NCBI RefSeq assembly: GCF_040892545.1
Contig: NZ_CP156079.1
Span: 3,569,501-3,633,500 of the forward strand
Source: Paracidovorax avenae
Lineage (GTDB): Bacteria > Pseudomonadota > Gammaproteobacteria > Burkholderiales > Burkholderiaceae_C
Direction of reading: 5' to 3'
DNA: 64,000 bases
The position numbers were made by a program, and so were the translations under genes. Below the pieces are notes generated by a model. The model searched no databases. It saw only the letters and a program-made list of their open reading frames with translations, and was not told the DNA's origin. This document shows, piece by piece, positions 34,046 through 41,020 of this stretch (position 1 is its first letter; each line of letters starts with the position of its first letter).

Positions 34046-34795
34046 TCAGATCGGATGATCCTGGGGAAGCACGATGAGTTGAGGTACGTTGATGTGGGGA
34101 GGCTGCAGCATGAGCCAGAGAATCCTCTCGGCAACGTCATCCGGCTGGAGCGGCCGGGCAATGTTCCGGGCGACTGCCGGCCGCACCGCCGCATCGCGGT
34201 GCAGTTCCGTCTCCACGAGGCCCGGGGCGACGCACGACACCTTGATTCGGCTGCGGGCGAGCTCCATGCGCAGGGCTTCGCACAGCGCCTCGATGGCATG
34301 TTTCGTACCCGCATAGGCCCCGGCGGTCTCCCGCACCTTGTGGCCCATGATGCTGGTGGTGTGTATCAGGTGACCATGTTCCTGCCCGCGGAACTGCTTC
34401 AGCAGGGTGTATGTGAACCGATAGGCTGCCTCGACATTGATGCGGGACATGGCGCAGACCTGATCGATATCGATCTGCTCGATGGTCCCGGTATGGTTGA
34501 CACCGGCATTGTTGACGGCGAAATCGACCCGGCCGAAACAGCTCACCGCTCGCTCGAGCAATCGCGAGCATGCGTCGCCCTCGGTCAGATCGCCAGCGAT
34601 CCATTCGATGCCGGTATATCGGGATGCGAGCGATTTCAAACGGCTTTCGCGGCGACCATGCAGAACGAGCTGCATTCCCCTGTCCGCCAGCTTGCCCGCC
34701 AGCGCCATGCCGATGCCGCTGGACGCTCCTGTAATGATCGCGACCTTTCCGGTCAGGCCCTGGTCTGCAGCACCAGGAATGAACCCGCTGCTCAT
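34046..34795 (-). CDS. Short-chain dehydrogenase/reductase (SDR)
   Basis: A 249-residue classical SDR. Cofactor loop TGASSGIGMA (residues 22-31), NNAG at 95-98, catalytic Ser148, Tyr161 and Lys165 (YAGTK). An Arg pair (HGRRESRLK) after strand 2 suggests NADP(H). Start at 34795 overlaps the stop of the upstream amidohydrolase gene as ATGA, with AAGG ~10 bases earlier, so translation is coupled. The substrate is unknown; a ketol made by the transketolase pair would be a reasonable guess, but this is inference. Confidence 0.9.
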   Translation of the reverse strand: MSSGFIPGAADQGLTGKVAIITGASSGIGMALAGKLADRGMQLVLHGRRESRLKSLASRYTGIEWIAGDLTEGDACSRLLERAVSCFGRVDFAVNNAGVNHTGTIEQIDIDQVCAMSRINVEAAYRFTYTLLKQFRGQEHGHLIHTTSIMGHKVRETAGAYAGTKHAIEALCEALRMELARSRIKVSCVAPGLVETELHRDAAVRPAVARNIARPLQPDDVAERILWLMLQPPHINVPQLIVLPQDHPI

Positions 34796-35613
34796 GGCAC
34801 CGCCTTGCGATCCGTGCGCCGGGCCCGGCCAACGCACGCTGCACGAAAGGCACTGGAAATGACCTTGTCCAGATCGCCCGCGCTCGCTCCCCATTCGATG
34901 TGCCACTGAACGCCCATCGCGAATTCACGCGCACGGGTCAGGACGATCGCTTCGGTCAAGCCGTCCTCGCTGATAGCTTGAACGGCGACCCCCTCCCCCA
35001 GGTCCGACACCGCCTGCGAATGCAGGGAGTTCACCTTCTGCTCCAGGCCCATGTGGCCCGACCGTTCGATCAATTCGCTCAAGTAGCTTCCCCTGTGGAT
35101 GCGAATCGGATGGCGCGCCTTGTATCTTTCCTGGTAGGGAAGCGACTTGTCCGACCGATGGTCTTCGAAACATCCCAGCTCGTGGACCTGTTCATGCAAT
35201 CCCCCGCCACAGGCCACATTCATCTCCTGCATTCCACGGCAAATCCCCAGCATGGGTACTCCCTGCGACAGGCAATGCCGGATCAGCCAATGGGTTGTCT
35301 CGTCGCGCGCCCTGTCCGGCTGGCCGACAGGTTCGATCTCGATCAGTTCATCGCCTCGGCGCCGCAGTCCCACATTGCTCGGCGACCCCGTGAACAACAC
35401 CCCATCCAGACGTTCGGCGAGCAATGAAAGTGCGCCGGCAGGCCCGCCAAGCGACGGTGTAGCCGCAATCAGGACAGGTACCGCCTGCAGTTCGTTGAGA
35501 ACATAGTCCACGTACTTGTGGAATACGGTGTGATGAGGCGTCGGAGGGTAGTCACCAAAAGCGATGCCGCGCAGGCAGCATGAAACGCCGACGAGAGGCC
35601 GCACTTCACTCAT
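34792..35613 (-). CDS. PuuD-like gamma-glutamyl amide hydrolase (class I glutamine amidotransferase fold)
   Basis: With the ATG at 35611-35613, which overlaps the upstream stop as ATGA, the protein has 273 residues (MSEVRPLVGVSC); another ATG three codons earlier is possible. Catalytic Cys125 lies in MLGICRGMQEMN, and His238/Glu240 in GVQWHIEW (HIE in place of the usual HPE). VNSLHSQAV matches the loop of gamma-glutamyl-GABA hydrolase PuuD (peptidase C26). The family removes gamma-glutamyl groups from amines. In a biosynthetic operon it could unmask a gamma-glutamyl-protected amine, but no glutamate-amine ligase is seen nearby. Confidence 0.9.
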   Translation of the reverse strand: MSEVRPLVGVSCCLRGIAFGDYPPTPHHTVFHKYVDYVLNELQAVPVLIAATPSLGGPAGALSLLAERLDGVLFTGSPSNVGLRRRGDELIEIEPVGQPDRARDETTHWLIRHCLSQGVPMLGICRGMQEMNVACGGGLHEQVHELGCFEDHRSDKSLPYQERYKARHPIRIHRGSYLSELIERSGHMGLEQKVNSLHSQAVSDLGEGVAVQAISEDGLTEAIVLTRAREFAMGVQWHIEWGASAGDLDKVISSAFRAACVGRARRTDRKAVP

Positions 35614-36653
35614 GCGAACCATGCCCGCGTCGCGTTGCCGGTGGGTTCATACACCCTCAGGCGGTACTGCATTTCCATGTCCGAATATTCTTCCGTCTCA
35701 TGCTGGAAGAAAGCGGCGATACGCTCCTTCGCCAGCGCACCGGAGGGAAACAGCGGTTCGGCCTGAAGCAGCAGGCGGCTGGCCTCGAAAAGTTCATCGA
35801 TGAAATCGATGGTGGCGAGTATGTACGCCTTCGTCTCCCCGGCATCCCGTCCGCAGCCGGCCAGCAGCAAATGCAGATAGCGCTCGTAGAGCCAGGCATC
35901 CACGCCCGCCCTCGCGCCATACCGGACGATCCACTTCCTGTGGTAATTGGTGTTTCCGCACAGATGCGTGTATGCATGGAACTGGGTGACCATGTTCTCG
36001 CGCGCAAGATCGGCGCAGCGGGCCCACTCGCCCTCATTCCACGCGCCGACGATGTCGAGCAGCACCGAGAAATCGGAAGCCTTCCAGCGGTACATCAGGT
36101 ACTGGAATACCTTGAGACCTATGCGGTCGCGCAGGTCGTCGAGATAGGCCTTGCCGGCCAGTCCATGCGAATGGAAGAGCCGATGCACGAAGGCCATGTC
36201 GCGAGCGCTCATGTACTTCGTGAGCAGCACCAGCGATCGGGTGGCGTAATCGAAGGTACTGCGGACCTGGGACACCAGGGCGTCCATATCGGCCTTCGAG
36301 CGGTATTCGATGTCCACCTTGATGTGCGTGGAGGGCACGACGGTGTGGATGAGGAACACCTCCGCCGTTGGCGCCGTCCCCGTCAGGATCGAACGGTCCG
36401 TGCTGAGTGTCCTGTAGTGCCTGTCCAGTGCGATGTCCCGCTCCCGCCGAAGCTCATCGGTCACCACATGGACATCCACGTCGGACATGGAATTTCCGAT
36501 GCCCTCGATCAACGAGCCGCCGACGAAGGCCGCATCTCCATCCCGCAGGTAGGCATTGTCCAGAATGAAGTCACTGGACAGGTGCACGTTGCCGTTGAGC
36601 AGGCTGTAGACCTGCCCGCGTTCCTCATCTCTAGAAGGCATGAATCGATTCAT
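35610..36653 (-). CDS. Nucleotidyltransferase-fold protein
   Basis: A 347-residue protein with the nucleotidyltransferase core: GGSLIEGIGNSMSDVDVHVV (residues 45-64) gives the GGS...DxD motif (Asp58, Asp60), and KVDIEY supplies the third carboxylate (Asp114), so all three metal ligands appear intact. The remaining ~220 residues are helical and not recognised. Such enzymes transfer NMP groups to antibiotics, proteins, RNA or small molecules. The start at 36653 overlaps the NDK-like gene by 23 bases; ATG at 36641 is an alternative. No toxin-antitoxin partner is present, and operon context favours metabolism. Confidence 0.82.
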   Translation of the reverse strand: MNRFMPSRDEERGQVYSLLNGNVHLSSDFILDNAYLRDGDAAFVGGSLIEGIGNSMSDVDVHVVTDELRRERDIALDRHYRTLSTDRSILTGTAPTAEVFLIHTVVPSTHIKVDIEYRSKADMDALVSQVRSTFDYATRSLVLLTKYMSARDMAFVHRLFHSHGLAGKAYLDDLRDRIGLKVFQYLMYRWKASDFSVLLDIVGAWNEGEWARCADLARENMVTQFHAYTHLCGNTNYHRKWIVRYGARAGVDAWLYERYLHLLLAGCGRDAGETKAYILATIDFIDELFEASRLLLQAEPLFPSGALAKERIAAFFQHETEEYSDMEMQYRLRVYEPTGNATRAWFA

Positions 36654-37626
36654 CGAGTGCGTTTTTCAGAACTGCGCCGTGCTCGGCCCACCGCGAAGTG
36701 ACTTCGCCGACCGCGCGTGCATCGATCAGGGGCTTGACACCGGGCCTGTCGTGCCGGATCACTTCGGACGCGATGGTGAGCATGTCCCATGGCTGCGCCA
36801 ACCCGCCATCGACCGCTTCGAGGACCGCATCGAGCGGTAGCTTGGTATTGCTTTGCATGGCATCCGCGAGCGCGCGAAGCCCGGGAGACCTCTGGCCCAA
36901 GGCATCCTGGAGCCGCCCCATGGAGCGCGCGGGATCGATTTCGTTCTTCCGCGATGCAGCCTCGATGCGCAGCACCTCGGCGCATACGCTGGCGGCGAGA
37001 TCGACAGCGGACTTCGCGGGAGCGGCGGCGCAGTCGCGCATCAGCGCAACCAGGGCCGGACCTCCGAGCAGAATCGACAGGTCACGAACGAGATCCGCCG
37101 GCTCGTCGGGCGTGTGGACGAAACCCAGCATCCGGTTGTGCATGCGGAGCAAGGTGCGTAAATGCTGTTCATTGCGCCGCTCGGCATGGGCCGATCCTTT
37201 CATGCCCCAGAGCTTGACCGACGCGGGAACCACCCCATGGTCAGCGTCACGCACCATAACCAGGATGGAATCGCTTTGCGCATTGACCATATTGGTCAAC
37301 CGCACCCGATCCACCGTCGCGGCATTCCACTGAAAACGCCATATGAGGTGTGCGGCATTCCGGTCAACGGATACCGGTGTCACCGCAACAGGTACCAGCC
37401 TCTTCTTTTGCAGGAACAGGAGCACTGACTGGCTGCAACGCCTGGCCAGGGCCTCGGGCTTGATCAGCACGAATGAATGCCCGTAGACGAATTCGCCCGC
37501 ACGATCGCCCCAGACCCGGCACAGGATGTCCCACGCTTCCTCCGAAACGAAATCGCTCCGATAAGCCTGGATCTTGGCATCCTGCACCGAAAGCAGCGAG
37601 ATCAATTCACAGTATTCATTCTGCAT
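36631..37626 (-). CDS. Nucleoside-diphosphate-kinase-fold protein
   Basis: From the ATG at 37626 the protein has 331 residues (a GTG at 37665 would add 13). HSFVLIKPEALARR (around residues 50-63) is the NDK beta1/ATP-binding block with the conserved Lys56. Further on, NRMLGFVHTPDEPADLVRDLSILL aligns with the NDK active-site block N-x-x-H-G-S-D, placing His171 at the phosphohistidine position while GSD is TPD. Between them the sequence is diverged and the C-terminal ~140 residues are unfamiliar. I recall similar NDK-domain proteins from actinobacterial clusters. Kinase or phosphotransfer activity is plausible, not certain. Confidence 0.75.
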   Translation of the reverse strand: MQNEYCELISLLSVQDAKIQAYRSDFVSEEAWDILCRVWGDRAGEFVYGHSFVLIKPEALARRCSQSVLLFLQKKRLVPVAVTPVSVDRNAAHLIWRFQWNAATVDRVRLTNMVNAQSDSILVMVRDADHGVVPASVKLWGMKGSAHAERRNEQHLRTLLRMHNRMLGFVHTPDEPADLVRDLSILLGGPALVALMRDCAAAPAKSAVDLAASVCAEVLRIEAASRKNEIDPARSMGRLQDALGQRSPGLRALADAMQSNTKLPLDAVLEAVDGGLAQPWDMLTIASEVIRHDRPGVKPLIDARAVGEVTSRWAEHGAVLKNALDESIHAF

Positions 37627-38377
37627 CGGCATTTTGCGGCTGCAGTTGTGCGATGCGGTTGACACGCTCGAACAATGGATCGTAGTAGAACATCATCGAA
37701 CGCGGCGAGAGCTTCTTGCAGGTCGGCCCCACGTTTCTCAAGCGGGTGAGCCTGTGCCTTTCGGCGATTTGTATCGCCTTGAGAACCGCAAGACTGCCAT
37801 CCAGGTCTTTATTGACGAGGTGGTATTCGTGTTCATCGACGTAGCTGAGGTCCTGCAGGGCCATCTGCTGCTTGATATAGAGCTCCTCGCCCCGCTCCGT
37901 CCCCCGTTTCTCGAGACGCACAAGAAGCTCCTCGAAGGTCGGTGGAATGACGAATATCCCGACGACCTGCTCCCTGAATTGGCGGCGAAGGTTGATATAC
38001 AGCTGCGGCGTGTAGTCGAACACCAGGTCCTTTCCCGCCGCAATGGCCTCCTGCAAGGGTTTGATCGGCGTACCGTAGTACTTTCCTTCCGAAGGATTCA
38101 CCCATTGCGCGAAGGCCTCCGCCTTGACCATTTCCTGGAATTCGTGCCTCGATACGAACTCGTAGAATCCAGACTCATCGACGGCAGAGGAGGAACGCGG
38201 GGCGCGCGTCGTGACGTTGGGGACATAACCCAGGTCGGGAGAGTCGCGGAGCCAACGTTTGATCAGGGTGGTTTTTCCCGTACCGCCGGGTCCCGAGACC
38301 ACGAAGAAAGTGCTGGTGGGCTTGTCGTCGAAACTGACCTGGGGCGCAGCCTCCGGCAATAGTGGTTGTTTATGCAC
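37616..38377 (-). CDS. Guanylate-kinase-like protein
   Basis: The likely start is the GTG at 38375-38377, preceded at eight bases by AAGGA; a TTG at 38398 is the alternative. The 253-residue protein has a P-loop (VVSGPGGTGKTTL), TTRAPR as in guanylate kinases, ESGFYEFVSRHEF for the GMP-binding lobe, KYYGTP, and PPTFEELLVRLEKRGTE for the lid, followed by NKDLDGSLAVLKAI. The IDVQG block of true GMK is replaced by VFDYTPQ, so substrate specificity may have shifted. The C-terminal ~35 residues are extra. Housekeeping GMK is ~205 residues and would not sit in such an operon. Confidence 0.83.
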   Translation of the reverse strand: MHKQPLLPEAAPQVSFDDKPTSTFFVVSGPGGTGKTTLIKRWLRDSPDLGYVPNVTTRAPRSSSAVDESGFYEFVSRHEFQEMVKAEAFAQWVNPSEGKYYGTPIKPLQEAIAAGKDLVFDYTPQLYINLRRQFREQVVGIFVIPPTFEELLVRLEKRGTERGEELYIKQQMALQDLSYVDEHEYHLVNKDLDGSLAVLKAIQIAERHRLTRLRNVGPTCKKLSPRSMMFYYDPLFERVNRIAQLQPQNADAE

Positions 38378-39344
38378 TGGCCATTTCCTTGTTTTCAAGA
38401 TTCATCGCAGCCAGCCAGTGCCGCACACGCGATGCCATCTGCACGGGCTCCAGCCCGAAATGCCTGAGCAGGTCGCTGCTGTCGCCTACCGGCGCGAATA
38501 CACCCGGCACTCCGAGAGCCAGCATCGGTGCCGGCGCGCGGCTGACGACCACCTCCGCAACGGCACCGAACAGGCCTCCCCCGACCTGGTGCTCCTCGGC
38601 GCATACGATTCCCCTGGTATCCCGGCAGGCCTGGACAATGGCTGCCGTATCGAGCGGTGCGATGCTGGAGAAATTCAGAACGCGGCACGTGATGCCGTCA
38701 TCCTCCAGGAGCCGCGCGGCCTGGACGAGGTTATGCACCATCGAACCGGTACCCAGCAGCGCGACATCGCGTCCGTCACGCAGCCTCTCGGCGTGGCCGA
38801 ACCGATACTCATCGCGGCTGGTAATGTTCCGCCGACCACCTCGCGCCAGTCGGACGAATGCCGGCCCCTCGTGCGCATGCAGGGCCCTGGCCACAGCCCT
38901 CGCCTCGCGCGCGTCGCATGGCGCGGCGAAGCGGACATTCGGAAGGACGCGGATCCACGCGATGTCCTCGATCGCGTGGTGCGTCGCCCCGAGCGAGCCG
39001 TAGGTGAACCCGCTGCTGAAACCGCAGAGCTTCACGTTGGCCTTCGACATGGCGATGTCCACTTTGATCTGCTCCAGCGCTCGCCCTGAAAGGAAGCATG
39101 ACGCCGCGCAGACAAACGGGATCATCCCGCCACTGGCCAGGCCTGCCGCCACGCCCACCATGTTCTGCTCGGCAATACCGACGTCGAAAACCCGATCCGG
39201 AAACTCTTCCAGAAAGAATTTGGCATTCGTCGAAGACAGGCAATCGTTGATTACCAGGCAAACCCTGGGGTCGTGCCTGGCGAGATTCAGCACTTCCTCG
39301 GCGAAGGCGTCCTTGGGATCTTCCAAGCCCTCGTCCACGTTCAT
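38370..39344 (-). CDS. Transketolase-like enzyme, C-terminal subunit
   Basis: A 324-residue protein equal to the pyrimidine-binding and C-terminal domains of transketolase/DXS. FDVGIAEQNMVGVAAGLASG contains the conserved Glu that activates thiamine diphosphate; ATHHAIEDIAWIRVLPNVR is the next family block, and CAEEHQVGGGLFGAVAEVV marks the C-terminal domain. It needs the partner subunit encoded immediately upstream (ATGA overlap at 39341-39344). Split transketolases transfer two-carbon ketol or acyl units in sugar and natural-product pathways. It overlaps the guanylate-kinase-like gene by a few bases. Confidence 0.92.
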   Translation of the reverse strand: MNVDEGLEDPKDAFAEEVLNLARHDPRVCLVINDCLSSTNAKFFLEEFPDRVFDVGIAEQNMVGVAAGLASGGMIPFVCAASCFLSGRALEQIKVDIAMSKANVKLCGFSSGFTYGSLGATHHAIEDIAWIRVLPNVRFAAPCDAREARAVARALHAHEGPAFVRLARGGRRNITSRDEYRFGHAERLRDGRDVALLGTGSMVHNLVQAARLLEDDGITCRVLNFSSIAPLDTAAIVQACRDTRGIVCAEEHQVGGGLFGAVAEVVVSRAPAPMLALGVPGVFAPVGDSSDLLRHFGLEPVQMASRVRHWLAAMNLENKEMASA

Positions 39345-40207
39345 CGGCTCAACTCTTCCAGCGCCTGCGCAGCCTCCGCTGGCGAAGGCAGTTTGTGGTG
39401 CCATGCTGCATTCCCCTCCATGAAAGAAACACCTTTGCCCTTTTTTGTCATCGCGATCAGGCACCGCGGCTGCGTTGAACGCCCACCCCGGGCAAGACCG
39501 TCGAAAATGGCGCCGTGGTCATGACCGTCGATTTCCTCGACGTCCCAGCCGAAAGCGCGCCATTTGTCTGCCAGAGGCCCCAAGGGATTGACCTGCTCCG
39601 TGCCGCGTCCTTGCTGCAGTCCGTTGCGATCCACAATGGCCGTCAGATCACCGAGGCGCCGTGCGCTCGCAAACATCGCCGCCTCCCAATTGCTCCCCTC
39701 CTGCAATTCGCCGTCTCCGAGAAGGACAAACGTCCTGTGCCTGCTGCCATTGGCCGATGCAGCGGCAGCCGCACCCGTGGCGAAAGGCAATCCATGCCCC
39801 AGCGCACCGGTACAGGTTTCGATTCCGCCAATGGAGGAAGAAGGATGGCCGCCGAGCAATCCCCCTGAACGGCCATAATCCAGCAGCATGCCTTCGTCCC
39901 AAAGCCCCAATTCGATCAATACCGAATAAAGGGCCAAGGCAGCATGCCCTTTGCTGAGGACGAAACGGTCTCGCAACGGGTCGTTGAAAGAACGGGATGC
40001 CATGACCGATCCGTAGAGGACCGTCAGAATATCTATGGCGGAGAAATCGGGGCCCAGGTGGCCGAAGTGGCTTTCAGCCGTTACCGTCAGGCACCGGATT
40101 CGGGCGCGTTGCGCGATCTTTTTGGAATGATCGACATCCAACCGGGAGCGCTCCTGCGTGCCCCTGGCCACTGCCAGACCGTGTGCCCCATTTCCATGGA
40201 TTCTCAT
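39341..40207 (-). CDS. Transketolase-like enzyme, N-terminal (thiamine diphosphate-binding) subunit
   Basis: A 288-residue protein. SHFGHLGPDFSAIDILTVLY and RFVLSKGHAALALYSVL are transketolase N-terminal motifs; ETCTGALGHGLPFATG follows, and the ThDP/Mg motif is GDGELQEGSNWEA ... VDRNGLQ (GDG-N-type). The SKGHA and GHPS motifs retain His residues used in donor binding. First gene of the operon; ATG at 40205-40207 follows an unusually strong ribosome-binding site (GGGAGGGGG). AT-rich DNA upstream should hold the operon promoter. Confidence 0.93.
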   Translation of the reverse strand: MRIHGNGAHGLAVARGTQERSRLDVDHSKKIAQRARIRCLTVTAESHFGHLGPDFSAIDILTVLYGSVMASRSFNDPLRDRFVLSKGHAALALYSVLIELGLWDEGMLLDYGRSGGLLGGHPSSSIGGIETCTGALGHGLPFATGAAAAASANGSRHRTFVLLGDGELQEGSNWEAAMFASARRLGDLTAIVDRNGLQQGRGTEQVNPLGPLADKWRAFGWDVEEIDGHDHGAIFDGLARGGRSTQPRCLIAMTKKGKGVSFMEGNAAWHHKLPSPAEAAQALEELSR

Positions 40208-40400
40208 GGTATGCCCCCTCCCTAAGAAATATTCGAACGATCCACGGTCCTGTCCCGGGATCGATGCAGGAACGTGGCCTGCGTTGCGGCTTCACTGAGA
40301 GCCGGTTTTCATGACAGTATAACGAAAGGAAATAAGCAAATTCCGAATTCTTGTATCACAATGTTTCCATCCAGGTCAACACCCCGGAATCACATGGCAC
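40208..40400 (-). promoter_or_regulatory. Probable promoter region of the island operon
   Basis: The ~200 bases upstream of the first transketolase gene include a markedly AT-rich stretch (about 40310-40375). On the minus strand TATACT (plus 40316-40321) is a good -10 hexamer; TTGCTT lies upstream but only 12 bases away, so the -35 is unclear. No operator dyad was recognised and no pathway-specific regulator gene is adjacent. Confidence 0.4.
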
Positions 40401-40409
40401 CCAATTGCG

Positions 40410-40841
40410 TCAGGAACCGCCTGGCGGCAGAAATTGCGACAGAGAGGCGAGGCTGGCCACCGAAGCTGCGGCAGGGGCTCCCTGGTGGAACCGCATGCGC
40501 CACTGCCCTTCCGATCTTTCCCAGATGGACGCGCGCAGGGTCAGCCGCTGCAACATCCCGTCCTCCATCCGATGCGCCGAGCGGTAGGTGAGCAGCGCGA
40601 CCGCCTCGCCCAGCCGCCTCAGCTCAAACCCGCCTGCGACGACATCGGCATGCGGGGCCTCCAGGGACAACTGCGCCAGCACGTCGGCCTTGGTGTAGGC
40701 CACGCCGGATCGCCCGATCTCCCCGAAATCCCTGTGCAGCAGTGCGTCGAGACGCGCGGCGTCCCTGCGGGTTGCCGGCCGGTGCAGTTCTGTTTCGAGG
40801 GCTTGCAGATGCGCGAGCAGCGCGGTGTCATCGCTATGCAT
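40410..40841 (-). CDS. DUF4440 / NTF2-like protein
   Basis: A 143-residue single-domain protein with an NTF2-like cone fold: LLAHLQALETELHRPATRRD, LDALLHRDFGEIGRSGVAYT and RSAHRMEDGMLQRLTLRASI WERSEGQWRMRFHQ are typical of DUF4440. Members bind small ligands or act as isomerase-like enzymes; no activity can be given. GC content is like the core genome, so it marks the right boundary of the island. It is divergent from the Fsr-like transporter gene by 179 bases, in which I see no clear signal. Confidence 0.85.
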   Translation of the reverse strand: MHSDDTALLAHLQALETELHRPATRRDAARLDALLHRDFGEIGRSGVAYTKADVLAQLSLEAPHADVVAGGFELRRLGEAVALLTYRSAHRMEDGMLQRLTLRASIWERSEGQWRMRFHQGAPAAASVASLASLSQFLPPGGS

Positions 40842-41020
40842 GCGGCGAGCCTACTTCCAACGCGCTGACCCGCCATGCCTTGCTCCTGGCGTTCGGCGCC
40901 ATGCGCAATGGCAGGATCACGACAGACATTGGCAAAACCGCGTGAACCTGCCACAGGCCCACGGCTTACGCTCGGTGCTTTTCCCCAGCCGCCCTGGCCT
41001 TTAAAACCATTTCCCCCACG

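Noticed and set aside
35610..36653. Nucleotidyltransferase as a toxin of a toxin-antitoxin pair
   Set aside because: It overlaps metabolic genes on both sides in one operon and has no small antitoxin-like partner.
31202..40207. Phosphonate antibiotic cluster
   Set aside because: The nucleotidyltransferase/transketolase mix and nearby Fsr pump hinted at it, but no PEP mutase (EDKxxxxxNS) or phosphonopyruvate decarboxylase is present in the window.
40300..40380. Complete sigma70 promoter for the island operon
   Set aside because: TATACT is present but the only -35-like hexamer is 12 bases away, too close for a normal promoter.
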